Made by a program: the position numbers and the translations under genes | Notes under the pieces: generated by a model | Databases searched by the model: none | What the model was told of the DNA's origin: nothing | Seen by the model: the letters and a program-made list of their open reading frames with translations, nothing else | In this document: piece after piece, positions 54,515-62,774 of the stretch | Numbering within the stretch: position 1 is the stretch's first letter | Layout: each line of letters opens with the position of its first letter | Origin: Paenibacillus eucommiae | GTDB lineage: Bacteria; Bacillota; Bacilli; Paenibacillales; NBRC-103111 | Direction: 5' to 3' | DNA: 64,000 nt | NCBI RefSeq assembly: GCF_017874215.1 | Contig: NZ_JAGGLB010000039.1 | Coordinates: 1 to 64,000 of the forward strand

Positions 54515-56717
54515 CATTACTTACGAACGTTGTAGGCGAGTACTTGATCAAATTGAAGTTGCCTTAAAGCCAATCGTGCAACAATTTATGGATAGCTTTA
54601 ACGATCCTAGTCTATACCTCCAAACCTATGGTGTCACATTAACGACTACTTACCATGATGCTTTGAATCCTAACTATGCTGAACAAAGAAAGGAAAGCAA
54701 TATCGGCCGGAAGTATTTTATTCGGATCATGAAGAAAGTCGGGGACTCTGAGGTAAATGCACTTACGCTTGAGTTTAATGGGATGGAAAAGCAAATTCTA
54801 CTTTCTGTTGAAACGAATTTTTATCCGATTTGGGAAGCGGTTCGGTTGAATAGGATTAATGGCTTTGTCAACAAGTTGAATGCTGATGTAGATGTACTTG
54901 TTTCAAGTCAATCCAAGGTTTCAACGATAAGAGAACTGGTGCAACGACAAGAGCTAGAGGACTTTATTAAATCTTGCATTAAGCCGAGGAAAAGACCATG
55001 GATGTATTTTGCAAAACGCTTTCCGCTCGAAGGTGAATGGTCGAATGAAAAATTGTTTGATGAATTGAAAGAAGCTTGGGACTACTTAGAGCCTGTTCGT
55101 AATTATTTGGAGGAAGAGGAAGGAATCAGTGTCCAAGCAGCACATATTCTTACACTTCTGCAGACTGAAGATGCAAAGCAGGGAATAACTCTGTTCCAAA
55201 GATCGTATCAACTGCAGTACGGTTCTCTAGAGAAAGTAAAAGCGGGTGTCTGCAGGCAGCAATTTTCTTTGAAAGATCAAGAGCAGCTAATCGTAAAAGG
55301 TTACGTTGTCTATTATCAATTCCACGAAAAGCAATCACCCTATCAAGTTTTAGCTATCCAATTGGATGGACATAACCATATTTACACAAACGTTCGTTAC
55401 CTGCTCGGTACAGAAAAAAAGGCTTGGTGGATCCGTAAATTATTTGCCACGCAGTCCTTAAATAACGCTGAGGTACTGGAGACAGGTATGAATCTGTTAA
55501 AGCAGCATGGGCTGCAGATTAAAGAGAGCGAATACCTTGCAGGTACTTATGACAATGCTTCAGAAACCTTTACAGAGGAAGCGGATATCGTCAAAAAAAG
55601 GTTGATTACTGCTGCACTGCTATTTGCTCATGCTAGTGAAAAGCTACACTTACCAACAGTAGATGATATGGAACTTATTAAAGACGAGGGTGATGAGCAA
55701 AGTGGAGAGCTTGAGGAAGAGGAATACACGGCGAGTTTCCAACTTACTTCCATTCTGGAGCTAATCGCTAACAGCAGCTTTACTTTTGCTAAAGAGATCA
55801 TCCGAGACCTCCATTTGAATTTGACGTCACTAGACGATAAGCATTTTGTAATCTTGAGCGGCATATCTGGGACGGGGAAAACTCAACTGGCACGGCTATA
55901 TGCTAACGCTGTATACGGGTTGGAGTATGAGGCTGACAACCCCTACATGTCTGTGATTCCAGTACGTCCTGATTGGACTGACTCTAGCTCCTTATTCGGT
56001 TATTACAGCTCATTCGAAAATCGATATGTGATTCCTGAGTTTCTGAGAATGGTGCAGAAAGCTCATCAAGAACGTGAGAAACCGCATTTTGTGGTATTCG
56101 ATGAAATGAACCTGGCGCGAGTGGAGTACTATCTTAGTGATTACTTGAGCGGCGTGGAGTCGAGGAAGGAAATCCTTTTGCATAACCGGGTTGATCTTAT
56201 TGATATTCCAAAGACTGTTACAATTCCTCCAAACCTGTATGTCATTGGGACTGTAAATGTAGACGAGACGACTCATTCAATATCTGATAAAGTGTTGGAC
56301 CGAGCTTTTCTCATGACGTTAAGTGAAGTTGATTTCGATACGTTCTGGAATAAATCAGCTGAGGGCGTAAGGTTTAAGCTCCAGATGGAATTTGACTTTC
56401 TGAAACAAGTACATGATATTCTAAAGCCTTATTATCTTCATTTTGGTTATCGTTCCATGAATGAAATGCTTCAAAAGTTGTCACATAACAAAGACTTGGA
56501 AGCCAACATACAGATGGATGACACTGAAGCCCTTGAAAAGGTTATTATTGAAAAAGTGTTGCCTAAAGTTCGCGGTGATGACTCCATTTCAGAGATGTTA
56601 GCTAAACTTCATCCGGTTTTTGAAGCGAAATTTGGATCGAATTCTGCTGCCGTAGGCATCGTAGAGCGGATGAAAAAGGAGATCGCGCGTTATGGAGCCG
56701 CTCAGTTTTGGAGATAG
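54474..56717 (+). CDS. McrB-like AAA+ ATPase/GTPase
   Basis: A 747-aa protein. The C-terminal AAA+ has GISGTGKTQLA (K469), FVVFDEMNLARVEYYLSDYL (D543) and GTVNVDETTHSISDKVLDRA, the McrB-type second signature in place of MNTAD. The N-terminal 420 residues are not the usual McrB DNA-binding domain and are unrecognised, with an acidic linker near 430. The ATG at 54474 follows AGAGGAG; overlap with helicase 1 is 41 nt. It should form a ring with the DUF2357 protein downstream, as McrB does with McrC. Confidence 0.85.
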   Translation: MINLNEYQTIFNHDITYERCRRVLDQIEVALKPIVQQFMDSFNDPSLYLQTYGVTLTTTYHDALNPNYAEQRKESNIGRKYFIRIMKKVGDSEVNALTLEFNGMEKQILLSVETNFYPIWEAVRLNRINGFVNKLNADVDVLVSSQSKVSTIRELVQRQELEDFIKSCIKPRKRPWMYFAKRFPLEGEWSNEKLFDELKEAWDYLEPVRNYLEEEEGISVQAAHILTLLQTEDAKQGITLFQRSYQLQYGSLEKVKAGVCRQQFSLKDQEQLIVKGYVVYYQFHEKQSPYQVLAIQLDGHNHIYTNVRYLLGTEKKAWWIRKLFATQSLNNAEVLETGMNLLKQHGLQIKESEYLAGTYDNASETFTEEADIVKKRLITAALLFAHASEKLHLPTVDDMELIKDEGDEQSGELEEEEYTASFQLTSILELIANSSFTFAKEIIRDLHLNLTSLDDKHFVILSGISGTGKTQLARLYANAVYGLEYEADNPYMSVIPVRPDWTDSSSLFGYYSSFENRYVIPEFLRMVQKAHQEREKPHFVVFDEMNLARVEYYLSDYLSGVESRKEILLHNRVDLIDIPKTVTIPPNLYVIGTVNVDETTHSISDKVLDRAFLMTLSEVDFDTFWNKSAEGVRFKLQMEFDFLKQVHDILKPYYLHFGYRSMNEMLQKLSHNKDLEANIQMDDTEALEKVIIEKVLPKVRGDDSISEMLAKLHPVFEAKFGSNSAAVGIVERMKKEIARYGAAQFWR

Positions 56718-58164
56718 CTTTTTAGTCCGTTCTAGAGGCAGTGAATGGATCCCGATTAAAGAAGCATATTTAATCGAGGCGACAGAATATGAATGGTTCT
56801 GGGAGAATATATCCTTTTCTATTTTACTTATGCAGGGTGTGCCTCTAACGTATAGGAAAGCAGAAGGTGGAGTTACAGGTCAATTTATGACCCCATTCCA
56901 AAGTGGGCATTTGACTTTTACAGTAGAACAACATGCATATGGGACCTATGTATACCCGGATGATCGAAAAATGACTGCTGAGCAATATGACATGATGCTG
57001 CTTGATATTTTGGATGAAGGCGCCGTATGTTTTGATCATTCAGGGCTTACGATTCCAATTAGCACATCGGGCAGAAAAAGGGATGTCTCATGGGCACAAT
57101 GGAGTTATATCGATCATGGGTTTAAAGATTTGGTATCATATATTCGGCGTTTTCTGGAACATCCGTTAAAAAGATTAACTGACCAGGAGACTTCTCTGAA
57201 GAGGGAACAAATAAAAGTCGTTACGAATCGAACTTCGCAATGGCTTGAAAGACATTATGCTCAAGATCCCTCGAGTGTAATTCCAGCTAACGTGTTAACG
57301 TATGTTCGAACGGACACTTACAATATGTATGAAAACCGGGTCATAAAAAGATATCTTTTAGAGATTCAAAGCCTTCTTGTTACGTATATGCACTGTGGTT
57401 TAAGCGATGTTGAAGAGAAAGCTGCAAAGTATGGGGGTCTTGTAGGATATTGGTTGAGACAGGGAATTTTCCAAGAGATTACTTCATATGAGGGACCTAT
57501 ACAAGTTTCTACAATATTTCGTAAGCATCCGGTTTATCGTTTGTGTTATAGGTGGTTTGATGGTTTATATCAGCATGGTAACGAGCGGATTGGATTCGAA
57601 TATCCCTTTCCACTTAAGGATACGTTTGCTTTGTACGAAATATGGTGCTTTATGCAAGTCATGAAATTGTTAAGAAAAAAAGATCTGCTTAAAAATGCGG
57701 CCAATCTTTATAAATCTACTCTTGATCGTTTCTATTTATCACTTGCTAAACATAAGGGAAGTCATGTATCGCTTGCTAACGGACATCATCTATATTATCA
57801 AAGAGTTTTTCAGTATAATTCTGATCGTTTTTATTCGTTCACACAACGAATGGAACCGGATATTACCTTGGAGAGTAATAAAGGAATTCTTGTTTTTGAT
57901 CCAAAGTACCGAGTTCCGACGAATTTAAGTACCGCTTTAGGAGAAATGCATAAATATCGAGATGGCATTCTTATTAGAGCTCAAGAGACTCCTGCCGTAG
58001 AAAATGTATTTATTCTTACCCCCTCAAAAGGGCAGGAAGAACTTCGTTATTTTCAGGAATGGTATCATGATCGTTATCGTATGGGTGCTATTGAAATGGT
58101 ACCGGGACAGCCATGTAATCCTGCGTTGGAAAAAGCAGTAGTTAACTTTATGCAATCTGTATAA
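56692..58164 (+). CDS. McrC-like DUF2357 protein with PD-(D/E)XK nuclease
   Basis: A 490-aa protein. The N-terminal DUF2357-like part (about 1-300) precedes a nuclease core EPDITLESNKGILVFDPKYR with D390, D403 and K405, a PD-(D/E)XK family member (DUF524-like). It starts inside the McrB-like gene (26-nt overlap). By analogy it activates the McrB ring and cuts DNA. It is unlike canonical McrC in size and N-terminus. Confidence 0.8.
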   Translation: MEPLSFGDSFLVRSRGSEWIPIKEAYLIEATEYEWFWENISFSILLMQGVPLTYRKAEGGVTGQFMTPFQSGHLTFTVEQHAYGTYVYPDDRKMTAEQYDMMLLDILDEGAVCFDHSGLTIPISTSGRKRDVSWAQWSYIDHGFKDLVSYIRRFLEHPLKRLTDQETSLKREQIKVVTNRTSQWLERHYAQDPSSVIPANVLTYVRTDTYNMYENRVIKRYLLEIQSLLVTYMHCGLSDVEEKAAKYGGLVGYWLRQGIFQEITSYEGPIQVSTIFRKHPVYRLCYRWFDGLYQHGNERIGFEYPFPLKDTFALYEIWCFMQVMKLLRKKDLLKNAANLYKSTLDRFYLSLAKHKGSHVSLANGHHLYYQRVFQYNSDRFYSFTQRMEPDITLESNKGILVFDPKYRVPTNLSTALGEMHKYRDGILIRAQETPAVENVFILTPSKGQEELRYFQEWYHDRYRMGAIEMVPGQPCNPALEKAVVNFMQSV

Positions 58165-58231
58165 TTTGTAAAACAACATCACATCAATAATGAATCTTCT
58201 AAGCAGGATCTCAAATATAAAGAGGTGTCCC

Positions 58232-61200
58232 ATGAAGCAAGGTCTTTACGAACAAATCATGAATAACGGAACGTTGAAGCAGCTTGCCTCTTTAGACTTG
58301 TCCTCATACGACATTGGGAAGGAGCCGCTCGATCCAGAGGAAGCACGTAAGCTTCTATCCAATTATATCGCCACGGTAATCCGAAAGGCCTTAAAGGCCG
58401 TACGTGAGAGCTCGGATAGTGATGATGAGGCCGTAATCGCACAAGTTCGAGTGTGCAACGAAGTGATTGCCACATTAAAAAATAGTCTGGACCAAGAAGA
58501 TTACGAAGCGTTAAAGCTGCACGAGCAAGGGGAAGTATTGACCTATGTGTATGCAAAGCTGAACTCTATTCGCGCCATTAAATCTGAAAAAGTACTGCGT
58601 CCAACAACGCCTTTGTCCCAGAGCTCTCTTTTTACCGGTTCACATGCTGAACCCAATATGCTGAGTGAATTGAAGCATGAAATTGTAACTGCTGATCGAA
58701 TTGAGTTTCTCGTTTCTTTTATTAAGTGGAGTGGACTTCGTTGCTTAATCGAGCAGCTTGAGCAATTTACTGCTAAAGGAGGACAACTGAGAGTTATCAC
58801 GACTACTTATATGGAAGCCACGGACTACAAGGCGGTTATGGAGCTCAGCAAGCTTCCAAATACTGAGATTAAAATCTCATATGATACAAGTCGTACCCGA
58901 TTGCACGCCAAAGCCTATGTTTTCAAAAGGGAGACTGGCTTTACAACTGCTTATGTCGGATCATCTAATCTTTCGAATCCTGCTCTTACTAGTGGTTTGG
59001 AATGGAATTTGAAGGTAACTGAGAAGGATGCCTATGATGTTCTGAAGAAGATCGAAGCGACCTTCGAGAGCTATTGGAATGATCGGGAATTTACTAGCTA
59101 TCTCGCATCTGACCCGGAGCATGAAGAGCAATTAAAACAGGCACTTGGCAAGCATAAATTACAAGCTCAAAATCAAGAAGCGATGTTCTTTAAATTCAAT
59201 ATTATGCCCTACGATTATCAGAAGGAAATTCTTGAAAAACTTGAAGCTGAGCGAACATTATACGGCAGGACAAAAAACTTGCTTGTAGCAGCTACAGGCG
59301 TTGGCAAAACTGTGATTTCTGCTTTCGACTACAAACGTTTTGCTTCGCACAATCAGCAAGCAAGGCTGTTATTTGTTGCCCACCGGGAAGAGATTTTAAA
59401 GCAAAGTTTGGACACCTTCCGTTTCATTTTAAAAGATCTAAACTTTGGTGAGCTGCACGTTGGGAGTCATCAGGCCAAAGCGATCGATCATTTATTCATT
59501 AGTATTCAGAGCTTCAATTCGATAAAGCTGACAGAAGTCACTACAGCGGATTACTATGATTTTATTATTGTCGATGAATTCCATCACGCCGCGGCACCCA
59601 CTTATCAGAAGCTTCTTGTTCATTACCGTCCTAATATTTTACTTGGGCTAACCGCTACACCTGAACGTATGGATGGTAAGGATATTCTTAGTTATTTTGA
59701 TGATACGATTGCTGCAGAGATTCGGTTGACTGATGCGATTGACCGGAAGCTACTTTGCCCATTCCAATATTTCGGTGTGAGTGATCATGTGGATTTGTCT
59801 CAAGTGAAATGGTCAAGACGCGGCTACGATTTACAAGAACTCGAAAACTTGTTTACGAACAACAAGATTAGGGCAACACAGATTATGAATAGTCTGACAA
59901 AGTATGTGACGGATGTAGGCGACATGAAAGGACTCGGGTTTTGTGTAGGTATCGAGCATGCTCTTTATATGGCTAAGGTGTTTAATGAAGCCGGTATCCC
60001 TGCAATGGCCTTGTATGGCGGCTCTAGTGAAGAAGATCGAACTCAAGTAAAGAGTAGGCTCGTAAATGGTGAGATTAAAATAATTTTCGTAGTGGACCTA
60101 TATAATGAAGGGGTCGATATACCGGAAGTTAACACCGTTCTGTTCCTCCGCCCAACGGAGAGTCTGACGGTTTTTTTACAGCAATTAGGTCGAGGACTGC
60201 GTTTAGCAGAAGGTAAAGAATGCTTAACGGTGCTTGATTTTATTGGCCAGGCGCATAAGGACTACAATTTTCAGGAAAAGCTTCGAGCCTTACTAGGAAA
60301 AACAAAGCATTCCGTCCAGCATTATGTGGAGCATGGATTTTCTAGCCTTCCGAGGGGGAGCTTTATTCAATTAGAGAAATTAGCTCAAACGTACATCTTA
60401 AACAATTTGAAGCAAGCGAGCAATAACCGAAGAAGCTTGATTCATAAAATAAAATACTTCGAAGGCGATACGGGACTAAAGCTAACGCTTAAGAATTTCA
60501 TTCATTACCATGGGATGACTTTGCATGCGTTTTACGGTGGGCGAACGGGGAATCGCACATTAAGGGGCTTGATGGTCGAAGCAGAGCTGCTCGAGCCTTT
60601 TGAGTTTGAGCATGCTGACAATTTAATCAAACGTATACCTGCCTTATTAAGTCTTAATTCCCGGAGGCTGTTAAAATACCTCCTTGCCTATCTATTAGGG
60701 GAGAAGCAGCAGGAGACTGAGGAAGAGTACTTGATGTTAAGTCTTTTCTATTATACATTCTATAGATCGGAACCGCAGAAGCAAGGATTTAATACGATTG
60801 AACAGGGCGTTCAGTTCATCATTTCTTGTCCAGCATTCCGGAACGAGATTATTGATATTTTGACCTATAATTATGAGCATATTGACTTTGTTGACGAATC
60901 TAATGACTTTCCCTATACATGTCCATTAGACTTACATTGCAAGTATTCCACGGATCAGGTGCTAGCGGGGTTTGGATTCTGGAACGGGGAAAAAGCGCCA
61001 AGCTTCCGTGAGGGTGTGAAATATTTTGAAGACAAGGGAACAGATATTTTCTTTATTACGTTAAATAAATCGGACAAAGACTTCTCGCCCTCCACACTTT
61101 ATGAGGATTATGCCATCAATGAGAGACTGTTCCATTGGCAGACCCAGAGCCGGATCTCGGAAGAGACCAATACAGCTCAAAGGTATATCCACCATAAAAA

Positions 61201-61390
61201 GATGGGGAACCGAATTGCTTTATTTGTCCGTGAATATAAAGAAGAACATAATTATACGGCTCCATTCACGTTCCTCGGTGAAGCGGAGTATGTCAGGCAT
61301 GAAGGAAATAAGCCGATTAGTTTTGTTTGGCGCTTGAAGAAAGAGATGCCACCGGCGTTAGTACCAGCGGCGAATAAAGCCATTGTATAG
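58232..61390 (+). CDS. PLD / SF2 helicase / DUF3427 fusion protein 2
   Basis: A 1052-aa protein from the ATG at 58232 (after AAAGAGGTG). The N-terminal PLD-like domain has HAKAYVFK (H225, K227) with Lys232 where the HKD Asp should be, and GSSNLSN. SF2 follows: AATGVGKT (K359), DEFHH (D448), GLTATPERMDGKD, QQLGRGLRLA. A C-terminal DUF3427-like block lies over the last about 170 residues. It shares its layout with helicase 1, so the operon carries two related helicases; here the PLD site is probably inactive. It lies 67 nt after the McrC-like gene. Confidence 0.87.
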   Translation: MKQGLYEQIMNNGTLKQLASLDLSSYDIGKEPLDPEEARKLLSNYIATVIRKALKAVRESSDSDDEAVIAQVRVCNEVIATLKNSLDQEDYEALKLHEQGEVLTYVYAKLNSIRAIKSEKVLRPTTPLSQSSLFTGSHAEPNMLSELKHEIVTADRIEFLVSFIKWSGLRCLIEQLEQFTAKGGQLRVITTTYMEATDYKAVMELSKLPNTEIKISYDTSRTRLHAKAYVFKRETGFTTAYVGSSNLSNPALTSGLEWNLKVTEKDAYDVLKKIEATFESYWNDREFTSYLASDPEHEEQLKQALGKHKLQAQNQEAMFFKFNIMPYDYQKEILEKLEAERTLYGRTKNLLVAATGVGKTVISAFDYKRFASHNQQARLLFVAHREEILKQSLDTFRFILKDLNFGELHVGSHQAKAIDHLFISIQSFNSIKLTEVTTADYYDFIIVDEFHHAAAPTYQKLLVHYRPNILLGLTATPERMDGKDILSYFDDTIAAEIRLTDAIDRKLLCPFQYFGVSDHVDLSQVKWSRRGYDLQELENLFTNNKIRATQIMNSLTKYVTDVGDMKGLGFCVGIEHALYMAKVFNEAGIPAMALYGGSSEEDRTQVKSRLVNGEIKIIFVVDLYNEGVDIPEVNTVLFLRPTESLTVFLQQLGRGLRLAEGKECLTVLDFIGQAHKDYNFQEKLRALLGKTKHSVQHYVEHGFSSLPRGSFIQLEKLAQTYILNNLKQASNNRRSLIHKIKYFEGDTGLKLTLKNFIHYHGMTLHAFYGGRTGNRTLRGLMVEAELLEPFEFEHADNLIKRIPALLSLNSRRLLKYLLAYLLGEKQQETEEEYLMLSLFYYTFYRSEPQKQGFNTIEQGVQFIISCPAFRNEIIDILTYNYEHIDFVDESNDFPYTCPLDLHCKYSTDQVLAGFGFWNGEKAPSFREGVKYFEDKGTDIFFITLNKSDKDFSPSTLYEDYAINERLFHWQTQSRISEETNTAQRYIHHKKMGNRIALFVREYKEEHNYTAPFTFLGEAEYVRHEGNKPISFVWRLKKEMPPALVPAANKAIV

Positions 61391-61402
61391 GAAGTGATTG
61401 GG

Positions 61403-61789
61403 ATGATTGAAGTGGCCGCGGCCATCATTGAAAATGAACAGGGGCAAATCTTAATTGCCAGACGCAAAAAAGGAAAGTCACAGGAAGGCATGTGGGAGTT
61501 TCCTGGCGGGAAAATCGAGCAAGGAGAATCTGTCCATGCTTGTCTTAGGAGAGAGCTCTTGGAAGAGATGGAAATTGAAATACTTCCTCATGCATTTTTT
61601 GGTATGAATGATCATTATTATGGTTCTAACCATATTCGTTTAATCGCTCACAAAGCGACCTACATAAGCGGTGTGATTCATCTAGTAGATCATGACGATT
61701 TTCGGTGGGTTTGTCGTGAGGAGCTGAAGGAATTCTCTTTTGCCCCGGCGGATATCATGTTTGTTGAGATGTTGGAGCTGGAGAGTTGA
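61403..61789 (+). CDS. MutT-like NUDIX hydrolase
   Basis: The ATG at 61403 follows GGAAGTGATTGGG; a GTG at 61394 is possible. The 128-aa protein has the NUDIX box GGKIEQGESVHACLRRELLE followed by EMEI, intact except that the Gly before the last hydrophobic residue is Glu; upstream ARRKKGKSQEGMWEFPGG is MutT-like. The expected substrate is 8-oxo-dGTP or another modified nucleotide. Last gene of the operon, 12 nt after helicase 2, ending before a strong terminator. Confidence 0.83.
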   Translation: MIEVAAAIIENEQGQILIARRKKGKSQEGMWEFPGGKIEQGESVHACLRRELLEEMEIEILPHAFFGMNDHYYGSNHIRLIAHKATYISGVIHLVDHDDFRWVCREELKEFSFAPADIMFVEMLELES

Positions 61790-61888
61790 AGACATCCGAC
61801 TTTAGCCTCCTTAACGGCGAGCTGATTATAGATGGAAGTATAAAGGAGAAATAAGGCTTAAATCATAACAAAGATTCTATTGTCTTAA

Positions 61889-61922
61889 TGAAGATATTAT
61901 TTTAACAAAAATAATATCTTCA
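61889..61922. terminator. Bidirectional hairpin between operon end and ABC genes
   Basis: TGAAGATATTATTTT (61889-61903) and AAAATAATATCTTCA (61908-61922) form a perfect 15-bp stem with a 4-nt loop. Convergent transcripts meet here (NUDIX on +, small membrane protein on -). Confidence 0.75.
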
Positions 61923-61944
61923 CTAAACCTAGAAACATATTTAA

Positions 61945-62136
61945 CTATTTAATATTCCTCTTGAGAAAGATTATGTTGGTAAGTATATTTAGCACGAGAA
62001 ACACAGCAACAAATATCCCCCAATACATAATTAAGTTATCATAGCGTAGGAACATCGTTCGATAGATTATCTTATGTATGAATACAGTTAAAAGAATTAA
62101 AAAACAATTGACTAAAGACAGTCCTAAGATTCTCAT
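61945..62136 (-). CDS. Small two-span membrane protein, 63 aa
   Basis: Hydrophobic spans LGLSLVNCFLILLTVFIHK and YWGIFVAVFLVLNILTNIIF, with charged ends. It overlaps the ABC ATPase gene by 4 nt, so it is translated with it. No family recognised; a small subunit or immunity-type protein of the transporter is likely from context. Confidence 0.6.
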   Translation of the reverse strand: MRILGLSLVNCFLILLTVFIHKIIYRTMFLRYDNLIMYWGIFVAVFLVLNILTNIIFLKRNIK

Positions 62137-62774
62137 GTGTCTAGATCCCCTTTACCATTTATATTGATTACCCTATCCGACTTGCTGGCAATTTCTTTAT
62201 CATGAGTTACACAAACAATTGTTTTACCTAAACCTTGTAATTCACGAAACAAGGATACAATCACTTCCTTGTTCATACGATCCAGATTTCCCGTTGGTTC
62301 GTCGGCTAATATAATTTTACTAGGCTTTAACATAACCCTAGCAATTGCTATTCTTTGTTGTTCCCCACCACTTAACTGGTACACCTTTTTATTTAAAAAT
62401 GTAGAATTCAAACCAACTCTCTCCAATGTACTTATCAACATTTGTTCGCTGAATTCATTGTTGTATGTTTTTGAGATTAATAAGTTTTTCAAAACTGTTT
62501 CGTTGTCCATTAATAAGTAATTTTGGAAAATGTATCCAAATGTGTACCTTCTCAAGAACATGGTTTCTCTTTTTGTGGGATTTATATAACTAGCTATCTT
62601 AACAATACCATCGTCCGGTCTATCTAATAGACCTATAAGATTTAAAACCGTTGTTTTACCAGCTCCACTTGAACCGACTATAGATACAATCTCATTCTCA
62701 TTTATTGTTAATGAGAAGTTGGATAGTACAGACTTCCCATCAAAACTTTTACTTATATCATTCAGTTCGATCAT
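62133..62774 (-). CDS. ABC transporter ATP-binding protein
   Basis: A 213-aa ATPase with GSSGAGKTTVLNLIGLLDR, the signature YQLSGGEQQRIAIARVML and Walker B KIILADEPTGNLD. It belongs to the LolD/MacB-like group, frequent beside DUF1430 membrane proteins in bacteriocin or peptide export/immunity loci. Overlaps the permease by 4 nt. It has AT-rich composition, unlike the helicase operon. Confidence 0.85.
   Translation of the reverse strand: MIELNDISKSFDGKSVLSNFSLTINENEIVSIVGSSGAGKTTVLNLIGLLDRPDDGIVKIASYINPTKRETMFLRRYTFGYIFQNYLLMDNETVLKNLLISKTYNNEFSEQMLISTLERVGLNSTFLNKKVYQLSGGEQQRIAIARVMLKPSKIILADEPTGNLDRMNKEVIVSLFRELQGLGKTIVCVTHDKEIASKSDRVININGKGDLDT

Noticed and set aside
52037-61390. Type I or Type III restriction motor subunits
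   Set aside because: No methylase or specificity subunit accompanies them, and the PLD plus DUF3427 layout differs.
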